Assembly (NCBI RefSeq): GCF_905171765.1
Contig: NC_053391.1
Coordinates: 188,304,559 to 188,368,558, forward strand
Source of the DNA: Bufo bufo
Taxonomy: Eukaryota > Chordata > Amphibia > Anura > Bufonidae
Length of the DNA: 64,000 nt
Direction: 5' to 3'
The position numbers and the translations under genes are program-made. Within the stretch, counting starts at the first letter, position 1. Each line of letters begins with the position of its first letter. A model generated the notes under the pieces. It had not been told where the DNA came from. It saw only the letters and a program-made list of their open reading frames with translations, and made no database searches. Positions 1-11,218 of the stretch are shown one piece after another.

Positions 1-998
1 TAGCTTTTTGATGCAGTTTTTGCACCAAACCTAGAAATGGATTGGAAGGGAATAGGAAATATAAAGGAAGACTTATACGTTTTTTGGTCTACTTTTTTTT
101 TTAGAACATAAACAAACAAACTGCGGGCACATGTGACATACTGGTCCATAAGAGTTTATGAAACACCTCAAAAACTATGTTTATAAATTATTTCCTGGGA
201 TTTTTCTCAAATCTGGGTGTGGGATTTTTTCAGTCATTTTCCATGGACTTCTCTATAGGTATAAGGTCTGAAAAAATGCAACAAAAATTGATATGTGAAA
301 ACCCCCCACTAAAAACACATGAATTTCATGGCATTTTGTACAGACCCCCAAAAAACCACAAGAAAACAAAAAACTAGCATGGCAGCACCATTACAGAAGT
401 CATCTCCTTCTCAAAACCACCTTTACAAAGTGCAGATTATTATGATCTGTAGCCTTTGGAGATCTGATCATGTAATCTGTAGCTTTCCAGACGTTGGGAA
501 ACGATAACTCCAAGCAGGTCCTCCCAGCCTGTGAACACTTGACCAAACTTTACCTAGCTGACGGACTGATGAGCACTCATTAGGAGCTATTCCTCCAAAG
601 TTCCCATGCACATGCATGCTTGACCTGGCTGAGCACGCAGGACTTGTCAATAGGGAGAGGGGGATAAAGGCTGTATTAGACAAGCAGATTGTCTGCTCGT
701 TAGCGATGATCTGGCAGTGTAATACTGCCGCCGATTACCCGATGAACAAGCAAATACTCGTTCATCAGGGAATCAAACAGGTTTAAAGATCATCGTTTGC
801 AGGCGGCAGATAGTGGTCTGTAACTTACGGTCTGCTGCTGGTAAATAGTCATTCATTATAGTAAACGCCAGTGGCATAGCGATCGCTCCTCCCTATACTG
901 AGGAGGATATCGCTGCATGTAATAGCACCGGTCTCCTCCGCTGACGAGCAGGCGATTCCTGGGAAGAAACTCTTCCTTCCCAGGAATCTAATACAGCA
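1..998. other. Upstream intron or intergenic sequence, repeat-derived in part
   Basis: No coding exon is recognised. From about 660 to 998 the sequence (gcagcgat and aggagga blocks) resembles interiors of the TWA-type MITE at 29986-30286 and fragments near 35680 and 52140, so it is probably a decayed MITE. Confidence 0.35.
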
Positions 999-1001
999 TT
1001 A

Positions 1002-1745
1002 GGTCCCTTTCACACGGGCGAGTATTTAGCGCGGATGCGATGCGTGAGTTGAACGCATTGCACCCGCACTGAATCCTGACCCATTCATTTCTATGGGGCT
1101 GTGCACACGAGCGGTGATTTTCACGCATCACTTGTGCGTTGCGTGAAAATCGCAGCATGTTCTATATTCTGCGTTTTCCACGCAAAGCAGGCCCCATAGA
1201 AGTGAATGGGGCTGCAAGCAAGTGCGGATGCGGTGCGATTTTCACGCACGGTTGCTAGGAGACGATCGGGATGGGGACCCGATCATTATTATTTCCCCTT
1301 ATAACATGGTTATAAGGGAAAATAATAGCATTCTGAATACAGAATGCTAAGTAAAATAGCGCTGGAGGGGTTAAAAAAAAATATTTTAATTTTTTTTTTT
1401 TTAACTCACCTTAATCCGCTTGTTCGCGCAGCCGGCATCTCTTCTGTCTTTAACTGTGAGCAATAGGACCTTTAATGACATCACTACGCTCATCACATGA
1501 TCCATCACCATGGTGATGGATCATGTGATGGACCATGTGATGAACGCAGTGATGTCATCAAAGGTCCTATTGCTCACAGTTAAAGACAGACGAGATGCCG
1601 GCTGCGCGAACAAGTGGATTAAGGTGAGTTACATTTTTTTATTTTTAGTTTTTTAACCCCTCCAGCGCTATTGTACTATGCATTCTGTATTCAGAATGCT
1701 ATTATTTTCCCTTATAACCATGTTATAAGGGAAAATAATACAATC
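1002..1745. repeat. TWA-type foldback MITE with composite core (right end lost)
   Basis: It starts after TTA with GGTCCCTTTCACACGGGCG. The interior is rich in TTTTCACGCA and GCGGATGCG. From 1280 to 1740 there is a large inverted repeat with arms containing CTTATAACATGGTTATAAGG and AGCATTCTGAATACAGAATG, closing on a palindromic centre around 1500-1520 (CCATCACCATGGTGATGG). The outer right terminus is missing. The same core occurs at 63110-63540. The GG(N)CC...TTTCACAC ends and 3-bp TWA duplication suggest PIF/Harbinger relatives. Confidence 0.65.
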
Positions 1746-1975
1746 TACAGAACACCGATCCCAAGCCCGAACTTCTGTGATGTTGAAATTCATCATGTCC
1801 GCTCCTTCTTTTCCTGGACATTATCTCTCAGGAAAGAGTGGGCACACCTCTGTACACATATGATAGTCAGCTGGTCCTGCTCTTATGTGTATGGGCACCT
1901 GTACATGCTCTTGATTTCTCATTGTGTGCCTTAGATGTATCAATGACAGCTAATCATGCAGCCATCTTTTTGTAG

Positions 1976-2132
1976 GTGGCTAAGACAAAAACGAATCCAG
2001 AAACGCGCTGAACAGCAAGCTGCAATGGAAAGGTCCAGAACACTTTTACTAGAAGCCAGAAGAAGCAAGCAGATCCATAATTTGCTCTACAACATATCTG
2101 ACTCGAAACCTTTCTGCTACATGGACCGCTAG
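1976..2132 (+). CDS. ccdc181: Terminal coding exon, probable CCDC181 C-terminus
   Basis: A pyrimidine-rich acceptor ends in tag at 1975. The exon then starts with one base that completes a split codon and runs 51 codons to a TAG at 2130-2132. The peptide starts WLRQKRIQKRAEQQ, continues through LLLEARRSKQ and ends in YMDR. It is highly charged and helical, like the tail of a coiled-coil protein. I did not recognise it by sequence alone. CCDC181, a microtubule-associated ciliary/flagellar coiled-coil protein, is suggested because in mammals it lies convergent to BLZF1, which is the arrangement seen here. Upstream exons would lie outside the window. No AATAAA is close by: candidates are only near 5840 and 5932, after several inserted MITEs. 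Another coiled-coil gene cannot be excluded. Confidence 0.55.
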
Positions 2133-2279
2133 ACTGTGATCACATCAAACACTTTGGTCTGTCACTGAGTAATAATGAATTATATGAAAAGCTCTATTTT
2201 TTCTATTGTTCAGTTTATATTTTTCTGGCTCAAGACAATGAGATATTTGGGACATAAACTGGTAAAAATGGCAATACCT

Positions 2280-2761
2280 GGCTACTTTCACACTGGCGTT
2301 TTGGCTTTCCGTTTGTGAGATCCGTTCAGGGCTCTCCGAAGCGGTCCAAAACGGATCAGTTTAGCCCCAATGTATTCTGAATGGAGAAGGATCCGCTCAG
2401 AATGCATCAGTTTGCCTCCGTTCAGTCACCATTCCGCTCTGGAGGTGGACACCAAAACGCTGCTTGCAGCGTTTTGGTGTTCGCCTGACGATGCACTGTG
2501 TCAGTGAAAACGGATTCGTCCCTATTGACTTACATTGTGTGTCAGGACGGATCCGTTTTCACTGACACAATATGGCACAATAGAAAACGGATCCGTTCCC
2601 TATTGACTTTCAATGGTGTTCAAGACGGATCAGTTTTGGCTATGTTACAGATAATACAAATGGATCCGTTCTGAACGGATGCAGACGTTTGTATTATCGG
2701 TGCGGATCCGTCTGTGCTGATCCATGACGGATCCGCACCAAACGTGAGTGTGAAAGTAGCT
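2280..2761. repeat. TWA-type MITE, CGGATCCG subfamily
   Basis: The termini are GGCTACTTTCACACTGGCG and the inverse GTGAGTGTGAAAGTAGC. The interior is packed with short palindromes based on CGGATCCG and with CTATTGACTT blocks. No transposase is present. It lies about 150 bp past the putative CCDC181 stop, so it may sit in the 3' UTR. Confidence 0.7.
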
Positions 2762-2764
2762 TTA

Positions 2765-3577
2765 GATTATCAGGGTCAATTCAAAAGTAAAGTAGATCAA
2801 CTTTTTGTTACAAAAAGTTTGTCGCAACTTTTTGAAACCTAAGATCCACCCAGGAACCTTGTCCCCATTGTGGTTTAGATGCTGCAGCAGTTGAAAATAT
2901 ATGATTGGGTGATTAGGGTCTTTTGGGTCCCACCAATCAATTTTTTCTATATGCATGTAGGACACCATATAACTTTCTGTGTGTGCTACACAAGGATGCC
3001 TGTCTGTACTGGGGCATATTCACAGGTACCAGATTTGTTCCAGAAATTTCGGTGACTACCCAATGGGGCTGGCTAAAATGTATGTGTTTACTGCAGAATC
3101 CGTTCCATTCAGATGAAAGCAGCTCTGTCACCCGGATTAACCGTACCCTACCAGGCATGTAGCAAGGGGGGCATGATGAAAAGCAGATGGGGTGTCATTA
3201 TGGAGCACCAGGGGTGTCGCTGGAGTGATGTTTGAACCGAATAAGCCCAATTTCTGGTGCTTGAATAGTTCATTTGCATAATTTTAAAAGTTCACTTTTC
3301 TCCGCAACAATACCGCCGACAGACATACTGTAAGCCAGGTATCGTTTTAATCAGCATCAACCCTAGCGGGCTATATGCCTGGTAGGGTAGGGTTGATCTG
3401 GGTGACAGAGGCGCTTTAAAGGATTGATTTTCAATCACAAAAATGTCTGCAACAAATCTGCTGTGTGTGAATATCCCCTTAGAAGAGTGGTGCCCTTATC
3501 TAATTCATTCAGGTGGGTTTGTACCCACTGGGAAACTATAAAGAACAAATAACAGCATATATGAGGGCATAGACAGC
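2765..3577. other. Non-coding, no clear feature
   Basis: No conserved coding signal. Two CCCGGATTAACC/CTACCAGGCAT-like blocks, near 3130-3160 and 3370-3410, are inversely related, suggesting a decayed foldback. Confidence 0.3.
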
Positions 3578-3602
3578 ATGACGTGGGCTGAAGTCAGAGA
3601 GA

Positions 3603-4084
3603 GGCCTCCTGCACACGACCGTTTTTCCCCCCCGTCTACTGGCCGTTTTTTGCGTTCCGTATACGGTCCGTATACGGAACCATTAATTTCAATGGTTCCG
3701 CAAAAAAAAACGGAATGTACTCCGTATGCATTCCGTTTCCGTATTTCTGTTTTTCCGTTCCGTTTAAAGATAGAACATGTCCTATTATTGCCCGCAAATC
3801 ACGTTCCGTGGCTCCATTCAAGTCAATGGGTCCGCAAAAAAACCGGAACACATACGGAAATGCATCCCTATGTCTTCCGTTTCCGTTCCGTTTTTTGCAG
3901 ATCCATCTATTGAAAATGTTATGCCCAGCCCAATTTTATCTATGTAATTACTGTATACTGTATATGCCATACGGAAAAACGGAACAGAAACGGAAACACA
4001 ACGGAAATAAAAAATGGAACAACGGATCCGTGGAAAACTGACCGCAAAACACTGAAAAAGCCATACGGTCGTGTGCAGGAGGCC
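3603..4084. repeat. Foldback MITE with 3-bp AGA duplication
   Basis: The perfect terminal pair GGCCTCCTGCACACGACCG and its complement is flanked by AGA at 3600-3602 and 4085-4087. The interior has TTCCGTTTCCG and CCGTATACGG blocks. It belongs to the same superfamily as the TWA elements in this window. ORFs inside are composition artefacts. Confidence 0.75.
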
Positions 4085-4199
4085 AGACAAGTATGCCAGC
4101 TATTATCTCTATGGCTTCAGCTGTTTAGGGGGCGTAAATCTGCTGACAGGTTCCCTTCAGTGTAAGTGACGACACCAGGTCTCCACAATCCATCTATCA

Positions 4200-4336
4200 C
4201 AGGGATGCCCAGCCTGCAGGACTCCAGCTGTTGCAAAACTACAATTCCCAGCATGCCTGGACAGCCTACAGCTATTAGGGCATGCTGGGAGTTGTAGCTT
4301 TGCAACAGCTGGAGGACTGCAGGTTGAGCATGCCTG
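4200..4336. repeat. hAT-type foldback MITE (CAGGG family)
   Basis: CAGGGATGCCCAGCC opens and the inverse closes the element. The arms contain CTACAATTCCCAGCATGCC and GGAGTTGTAG. The flanking octamers ATCTATCA and GTCTAACA match at 6 of 8 positions, as expected of an aged 8-bp hAT duplication. Confidence 0.75.
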
Positions 4337-4604
4337 GTCTAACAGAACAAAGAACTGGAGATATCATTCTAAACAGATACCTGTGTGGCACTAATAGTAC
4401 CGCTTACCCCAGAGAAAGAATACGTTTCCGCAGCGCATTTAGGCTACAATCACATGAAAAACGGATGTGTGACAGACCTTTTTTTAACAGCCGACACAAG
4501 TCCGTTTTAAGAACAATGGTAGTCTATGGGGTTATTCACGGGGCAGTCAAAAAATAGAATATGTTTTTTTCTTGTCCTTTTTCACTGACCGGGAGCCCCT
4601 ATAC

Positions 4605-4762
4605 CAGGGCTCAGCAATCTTCCGCACTCCAGCTGCCGTGAAACTACAATTCACAGCATGCTTCATTCATTTTTGTGGAAGTTTGGAGAAGAGCAGAGTA
4701 AATATGCATGCTGGGAGTTGTAGTTTCACAACAGCTGGAGTGCCGGAGGTTGCCTACCCCTG
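4605..4762. repeat. hAT-type foldback MITE with exact 8-bp TSD
   Basis: The 158 bp element opens CAGGGCTCAGCAATC and closes TTGCCTACCCCTG. Its arms contain AAACTACAATTC and GGGAGTTGTAGTTT. CCCTATAC is duplicated exactly at 4597-4604 and 4763-4770. It is the same family as 4200-4336 and 31160-31306. Confidence 0.85.
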
Positions 4763-4799
4763 CCCTATACAACTGAAGGAGACCTATGGCATCTAACAC

Positions 4800-5740
4800 A
4801 TGAAAGTATGTTAGATGGGATTAGAATCGAGAAGACTGGACACTTTGCTGTTCGTGACACTCCCAGCAGACACTTAAACATAATGTGGAGAGATTAAAAT
4901 GTTGGTTTCTGTCGTAACCTGTGCTATAGGTGCCACACATTGATATGTATAAAAAAGATCTCATTAGTACCTATATCACTGTTAAAGCAGTTTAGTGAGC
5001 ATAAAACTTCCCCTTTAAGGAGATGTGCTAGTAGTACTTCTGGTTCCAGTTTTTTGGGTAGAGGGAAATGTCGGTGAGGATAGTCAGAAGGCAAGTATAC
5101 ATGTTATGCACTCAGGAAAAGAGAACATTATCCTATCCATTTCATTCTCCATTATAACGAATTCACTATAATATACTTCTAAACAAAATACTGTTCTAAA
5201 AAGCTGACAACCATCAAAAACATATTTCTATTTTAAAATGAATGTTCAGCATTGAACACCATTTTTTTCTAAATAGGTCCTAGATTCTGTGCTACTTCAT
5301 TTTTACTATATGTTTATAGTAGTCTAGGGCCTGTTTTTCTGATATAGAAATCCAAAGGTCCTGCATGGATATAGATGTAAAAGAGAGTGTTTTGTCTGCT
5401 GAAGTCACCACTAGAGGGTGCTGAACACCATTCTAAAACAGCATGCAGTCAACACATTAGCTCCACCAAGTGGTCACTGTTGGCAGCCAGGATGTTATCT
5501 TTGAACTTGCCATGCAGGGAATTTTTAGCTCTATATAAGAAAAACTGGGCCCTGACGTCTATAAAGATCTATTAAGAAATTAATCAGCACAGTATTTTGG
5601 ACCTAAACATTGTGTGATAAGGTGGAGATTCACTTTACAGATGTTACATTCTGCAGTGTTGCCAAAAGAAACAAATATATATGATATTTTAATAACATTT
5701 TATATCTTTGATTTAGTACTTTCGACTTGCAGGATGACAG
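4800..5740. other. Non-coding, no repeat recognised
   Basis: AT-rich, with short ORFs that show no domain. It could be the CCDC181 3' UTR or intergenic DNA. Plus-strand AATAAA hexamers follow at about 5840 and 5932. Confidence 0.3.
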
Positions 5741-5805
5741 GCCGAACTGGATGGACAAATGTCTTTTTTCGGCCTTATATACTATGGTACTATGTTACTA
5801 TGTAG
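5741..5805 (+). repeat. CR1/L2-like LINE 3' end
   Basis: GCCGAACTGGATGGACAAAT followed by TCTTTTTTCGGCC and a short ACTATGTT-type tandem tail resembles CR1/L2 3' ends, which finish in ...TTCCAACC plus (ATTCTATG)n. Only the tail is visible and no ORF precedes it. Confidence 0.5.
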
Positions 5806-6085
5806 TATTTTGTAAAGTTTATTCCTGCAGTGGTAAAATAAAAACTGCATGTGTGCTTTCTTTATGGATTTTGCAGTGTTAGTATATTGGAAAGTGTTGT
5901 GATGATATGTTATATGGGATTTAATTGTTCAAATAAAATGATTATTTCTTTTCGAGTTGTAGTGGTTTATAATCTCACAGAAGAAAATATGTGAAAACAA
6001 TGGTGTGCATCCTGGGTCTCTTCGCATGTTGGGTGTAAGGTGGTTTCAATTCACACCATGTCTTTTTTTCTTCAAAAAACACATT

Positions 6086-6214
6086 GGGTGAGATTTATGA
6101 AATCAGATTACACCTTTCATTTTTCACAGCTTCTTTAGAAAATGAAAGATGGAATCTGATTTCTTTGGGCAACTAAGCCAGTTCTACTTTACACCAGTTT
6201 GATAAATCTCCACC
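6086..6214. repeat. Short foldback (TTTATCAAACTGG family), degenerate
   Basis: Inverted arms GAGATTTATGAAATCAG and CAGTTTGATAAATCTC surround AATGAAAGATGGAATCTGAT. A second, clearer copy is at 38561-38717. Confidence 0.6.
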
Positions 6215-6805
6215 ATTGTTTCTTGTAGTTTTTTGCTCCCCTTTGTGCATGTCAGAAGTGTGAAAATTTGTCCTGAAACTCCTGCCAGCAAAACGGACTA
6301 GTGTTTTGAAGTATTTTATATCATGCATATCACTGTGCACATAAATAATAAAGCATGCAAAGCAAACTAATAGTGCCACGCCTATGAACACTGAACCCAC
6401 AAAAAAATGCATTCGATTTTCTAAAATAATTATTTATTTTAATCATTAAAAGAATACAAAGCAAATAAGATATAAATATTTTCAGAGAGAGACATACAAA
6501 TTTAAATAAGTATGATCTTGAGAGCATACAAAGATCAAAAGCCAAAAATAGCTAATACAGCATGATAGTGGAACAAGAAACAGGGGGACGTCATCATAGA
6601 TGATAGGATTGACTTCAAGTAAGAGCGTGTACACCTCTTCAAGAGAATAATATTAAGACCAAGAGACAATAAAAAAAAAAAACTGTATAAGTCCTAGGCA
6701 ATAAAGGAGGCTCATAATCAGGAAGCAGAATGTGACTCCCCAGGCAGGGTGGAGGAGAGATCAGGGGGAAGAATCTAATTAAATTGGATCTATGGGGACC
6801 AAAGC
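6215..6805. other. Non-coding, no feature assigned
   Basis: AT-rich sequence without a recognisable ORF or repeat boundary. Confidence 0.3.
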
Positions 6806-6809
6806 TTAA

Positions 6810-7294
6810 AGGGACATACCCATATTTTCACCCAGCCAGCCCTCTGATGTTAGCATCGGAGCATTTTATGCTCCGATGCTCTTCCTTGCCCTGCCCAGGA
6901 TCGGGCAGGGCAAGGTTTTTTTTATTTACAATAACACACTGCCAGGCGGAGGCTTCCGCCCAGCAGTGTGTTCGGTGACGTCACCGGCTCTGATTGGCTG
7001 GCTTTAGCGCCGCCCTAGCCGTTTTACAGGCTAAAACCCGCCCATCAGTGCCGGTGACGTCACCGGGCTCACTGCTGGACGGAAGCCTCCGCCTGGCAGT
7101 GTGTTATTGCCTCCGCCTGGCAGTGTGTTATTGCCTCCGCCTGGCAGCCCTAAGAGGAGCCCGGATCTCCTGAAAATGCCTTCAGCTATTCAGTGCAGGG
7201 CAAAGGAGAGCATTGGAGCATGCTCTTTACAGGGGGGCTGCCTGGGTGAAAATATGGGTATGTCCGGGTTCAGCTCTGAACCCGGACAACCCCT
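6810..7294. repeat. TTAA-flanked foldback MITE
   Basis: TTAA at 6806-6809 and 7295-7298 bracket arms AGGGACATACCCATATTTTC and the inverse GAAAATATGGGTATGTCC. The right end carries an extra CCGGGTT/AACCCGG hairpin. The centre has GCCTCCGCCTGGCAGTGTGT repeats. The TTAA target site suggests a piggyBac-like non-autonomous element. Confidence 0.75.
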
Positions 7295-7499
7295 TTAAGA
7301 CATCTATCCCTTGTCCTCCTAGACAGACTAGTAAGTTCCTCAAAAAGGCATATTTGATTGACTTTCGAGACCCATTCATGAAAGGAGGGAGGTGATTGGC
7401 TAAGCCAGTGAAGGGGAAGAAGGGCTTTAGCTGCCACCAGGAGGTGAGTAATTACATTCCCTTTATAGGATCTGTACATGGGGGTAGGTCTGGCTAGTA

Positions 7500-8560
7500 C
7501 TATTGGTTCTATATTAAGGTGGAAGGAAGAAGAACATATCTTCTGTAGTTAGTTTAATACGTTGCCAGTAAGGTTTTATCAGAGGGCACGACCACCAAAT
7601 ATGAGAGAGAGAACTGACGTAGGCATCACACCTCTAAGAGTCCTTAGAACTAGAAAGATTATGTGTAAATAAAAACTCTGTGGTTTTGTACCATCTTGTG
7701 AAGAGTTTATAATGACACAAGAAGAGAGGCCATGAAAAGATCATAGAATGACCTGGACGTCTGTTTTAGTTAGGGACACGCCAAGTTCTCTCTCCCAGGA
7801 AGAGATGTATAAAGGTCTGTAGGAAGGAGAGGGGGTGAGCAATAAGGAAGACAACCTTCCTAGGCAATTCCATAGGGGCCAATAGGGTGGATTCAAAGGA
7901 AAAAGTTAAAAGAATAAGCCTGGAGAAACCTTTCCGACAATTTCTGGAAATGTGTAAAATGAAGCAACGTTATTGCGTAGGTTTTAACAGGTCTCTAAGG
8001 ATAACTTAAGATGGAACAGTATCTGCACGGAATAAGTCAAATACTAGGACAGAAGTGAGCTTTTCCCAAAAATCCGGATAGAGAGAGACTGCTTTGTTAA
8101 GGACCTCAGGAATTAAGATAGAGGGAAGTAATGGTGAGGGAGAGGGAGTAAGTGTATTTCTAGGAGAGTGCCAGACTGAGCATGTGCCCCTAACAACGGG
8201 ATCAAAGTCGGGTCGTCTAAAAGTCTTGGGGTCAGGCAACAAAAGAACCTCGTAAACCCAAAGATTGCTGAGCCAAAACTTCCAGATCCAATTGTTTACT
8301 AGGATTTAGAAGCTCCAGCTTTCTGTTGAGATGCACTGCCTTATAATATGTGGCAACATCTGGCACTCCCAGCCCTCCATTCTAACCTCGCTTCATCTAG
8401 AGAGAATACAGTAAGTGTGGTTTACTACCCTTCCAAAGGAATTTGGTGAATGTAGAGCGAATAGAGCCAAAAAATGTGGCAAGTAAGTACATAGTTACCA
8501 TCAGGAGGGTATATAGGATTTTGGGCATAATGTATGTTTTTAGAAGGTCCAATCAAAAGA
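7500..8560 (-). pseudogene. L1-type LINE ORF2 C-terminal fragment
   Basis: Read on the minus strand from 8560 downward, consecutive frame segments give IMPKILYTLLMVTMY, FTKFLWKGSKPHLL, GGLGVPDVATYYKAVHLNRK, LLPDPKTFRRPDF, GTCSVWHSPRNTL and finally SHIWWSCPLIKPYW. This is the order of blocks downstream of the reverse transcriptase in L1/Tx1-clade ORF2. Several frameshifts and stops separate them, so the copy is dead. RT and endonuclease domains are absent (5'-truncated, as usual for LINEs). Confidence 0.8.
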
Positions 8561-8579
8561 GCATGGTCAGCACCGCTAC

Positions 8580-9015
8580 ATGTCAGAGCTGTGTTTGGTT
8601 TTCAATCTAGTGGAGCTAAGTGGAACAAAGAGGACAAAAGCCGAATCCAATAGAAAGAGAAGAATAGTCACCAGTCCATAAAAATACAATCAGTTTCGAA
8701 TACACAGATGCTTTTTCAAGGCATGATGGAATAGAGGGTGAACCCACTAATTAGCTCATACATATACAAAATAGCTACACACATGACACATAGGAAAACA
8801 CATTACAAAAAGGAGGATAAGTCATTCCTCTCAAGACCACGAGGTCCTAGTTCTCCTGTCCGAATGATCCACTCTGCTTCACAGCGGAGGAGACATTTAT
8901 TCCTATCCACACTGCTAGTGGGTTGCAAGATCCATTTTAATCCTACAAATGAGAGACATTCTGGGTCACTATTTATGTTTCTCCTTACATGTTTGATCAC
9001 ATGTTTTTATAGAAT
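8580..9015 (-). pseudogene. Penelope-like element, C-terminal part (GIY-YIG end)
   Basis: The minus-strand ORF from 9000 contains LSFVGLKWI, DRNKCLLRCEAEWIIRTGEL and GPRGLERNDLSSFL. These match the C-terminal end of Penelope-like GIY-YIG endonucleases (FLGIE.., RNK.LL..E..WI..L, P.GLN...). The rest of the endonuclease lies at 11219-11575, separated by an inserted TTAA element. Sequence below 8800 is the probable 3' UTR. Confidence 0.7.
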
Positions 9016-9299
9016 GCTCAGCCTTAGGATACCGGAGGTTTTTTCATTTTTGCTTTCTCATTTTTCTCCCCTATCTTCCTTGAGCCATAACCAGGGCTTT
9101 TTTTCTCAGAGAAAAGGTGGTGGAACTCACCCCCCCTCCCCTGGCCACGCCCCTACCCAACCCTAGGACCGCCCCTCCCCGCCCCTAAGACCGCCCCCTA
9201 CCCACCCCTAGGACCGCCCCCTCTACCCAACCCTAGGACTGCAAGTAAAATGGGGGGGGGGGGGGTATAAAAGTCCAGCCCAGCAAAGAAACCCCCCAG

Positions 9300-9670
9300 A
9301 TGGGGATGGCACTGTTAATGGGGGATCTGGGGATGGCACTGTTAATCTGTTAATGGGGGGATCTGAGGATGGCACAGTTATGGGGTGGAGGATCTGGGGA
9401 TGGCATCCACAGATTCCCCATCCTATAACAGTGCCATCCACAGACCCCCCACCCCATAACAGTGCCATCCACAGACCCCCCCTCCTTAACAGTGCCATCC
9501 ACAGACCCCCCCACCCCATAACAGTGCCATCCACAGACCCCCCACCCCATAACAGTGCCATCCACAGACCCCCCCACCCCATAACAGTGCCATCCACAGA
9601 CCCCCCCCACCCCATAACAGTGCCATCCACAGACCCCCCCACCCCATAACAGTGTCATCCACAGACCCCC
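9300..9670. repeat. Minisatellite, 31-34 bp unit
   Basis: About eleven tandem copies built on ACAGTGCCATCCACAGACCC followed by a variable C/A run. The reverse complement of the same unit forms the array at 12366-13030. ORFs across it in all frames are artefacts of the unit length. Confidence 0.9.
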
Positions 9671-9677
9671 CATTGCC

Positions 9678-10039
9678 GCTCCAGTAGAGACTTATAAAAT
9701 GTGTAATTAAATGAATAATGATTCCTGCTGCCCCTCAGTAAGATAACTTTCAATATATTGTACTCACAGCCGGCTACTGTTATCGTAATGCAGGCGGCCG
9801 GGCAGACGAGCGGCAGCGTCACTGACTGACGTCACGTGCGTGCGCCGCCTACTTTATGAATGAAGCAGGCGGCCCAGGCAGGTGACGTCAGTCAGTGACG
9901 CTGCCGCTCGTCTGCCCGGCCGCCTGCATTACGATAACAGTAGCTGGCTGTGAGTACAATATATTGAAAGTTATCTTACTGAGGGGCAGCAGGAATCATT
10001 ATTCATTTAATTACACATTTTATAAGTCTCTACTGGAGC
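9678..10039. repeat. 362-bp near-perfect palindrome
   Basis: The arms start GCTCCAGTAGAGAC and end GTCTCTACTGGAGC, and run through GCAGACGAGCGGCAGCGTCA and its complement to a short centre near 9850. This is cruciform-prone and CpG-rich at the centre. Confidence 0.9.
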
Positions 10040-10182
10040 TGGGGGCCGGAGCACAGTGAACGCACCGGCCCCCAGCTCCTCCTCCCAGTCCCTCCCCGCT
10101 GATACATCGCAGGCTGCGATGTCAAAAGGTGGCGGAACGCCGTTCCGGTGCGTTCCGCCAGAAAAAAAGCCCTGGCCATAAC

Positions 10183-10815
10183 TTATTTATATTTCTGTTC
10201 ATATAGCTGTATGAGGGCTTATTTTTTGCGGGACAAGTTGTACATTCTAATGTGGTTGAATTGGAAAAAAAAAATGCAATTCCTCCACCACTTACGGGTT
10301 TTGTTCCCGTGCCCTTCATTCTCTGGGTCAGTACGGTTACAAGAATACCCCATATGTATAGGTTTTATATGTCTAAATAGTGTAAAAATAAATGTACGGT
10401 AAACTTTGAACAATTTTTTTTTTTTTACATCACCATATTCTGACCCCCCCCAAGACTTTTTTTATAGTTATATCTACTGAGCTGTGTGGGGCTAATTTTT
10501 TGCGGGATAATCTGTAGTTTATATTGATACCATTTTGGACTGTGTGTGACTTTTTGATCACATTTTATTACATTTTTTTGGGTAAGAGAAGCAATGAAAA
10601 AATTGCAAATTGGCCATTTTGACCCTTTTTCCATTACGCCATTCGCCATATTGGAAAAATATTTTTATATTTTAATAGTACGTGCGTTTTCAGTCACGGT
10701 GATACCATGATGTTTACATTTTTTGTTATTTATGTATTTTTTTTTTATTATATGGAAAGGGTGGTGATTTAGACTTTTATATATTTTTTATATATTTTTA
10801 ACAGTTTTTTTACTT
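10183..10815. other. Interior of the TTAA element, non-coding
   Basis: Continues the 9021-11214 element. It matches the 27790-28430 copy (TATTTTTTGCGGGACAAGTT, CATTCTCTGGGTCAGTAC). No coding signal. Confidence 0.6.
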
Positions 10816-11218
10816 TTTTGTTATGATTTTGAAGCTCGCAAATTTTTTAATTCTGAAGAATCATGGTTTTTTAAAATCCAGTTATTGCTCAGGATTGCTC
10901 ATTACTTATGTTGGCTTGCTAACTGATGGCCAAAATAAGAAGTACAGCTTTAATACCTTGAGCCTCTTCAGCAAGGCTGAGTGTATTAAAATAAATTACC
11001 GGCACCCTCACTGGCCGCAGAAGATGCCTAGAGGGTTTTTCACGCTTTTGATGCCGTGATCTCACTTGATCATGGCATCTAAAGGCTTTAATTACTGCGA
11101 TCGGCATTATTGGTTCAAACAGCAGAGACCCGCCGGCCATGACGCCTGCTGCACGTGCGAGCAGGTGCCATGTTTGCCCATCGCTGTACATGTATGGCGC
11201 TGGTAGCGAAAGGGTTAA

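Larger units (their letters stand above)
9092..10174. mobile_element. Non-autonomous hAT element carrying a minisatellite and palindrome
   Basis: The terminal inverted repeat CAGGGCTTTTTTTCT is present at both ends, and GCCATAAC is duplicated exactly at 9084-9091 and 10175-10182. The interior has a C-rich tandem block (9130-9240), a minisatellite (9300-9670) and a 362-bp palindrome (9678-10039). No transposase is present. Excising it restores the surrounding TTAA element, which is continuous in the copy at 27724. Confidence 0.9.
9021..11214. mobile_element. piggyBac-like TTAA element (CCTTAGGATACC family), interrupted
   Basis: It starts CCTTAGGATACCGGAGG and ends GCTGGTAGCGAAAGGG next to TTAA (11215-11218). 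The left TTAA has decayed to TCAG. A cleaner copy with TTAA on both sides is at 27724-28852 and a 5'-truncated copy at about 54840-55302. It is interrupted by a hAT element at 9092-10174 and is itself inserted in a Penelope-like element. It contains no coding capacity. Confidence 0.75.

Noticed and set aside
9223..9673. Gly/Trp-rich and Pro/His-rich ORFs of about 100-140 codons
   Set aside because: Frames through a minisatellite whose unit length avoids stops. The same happens at 12414-13147.
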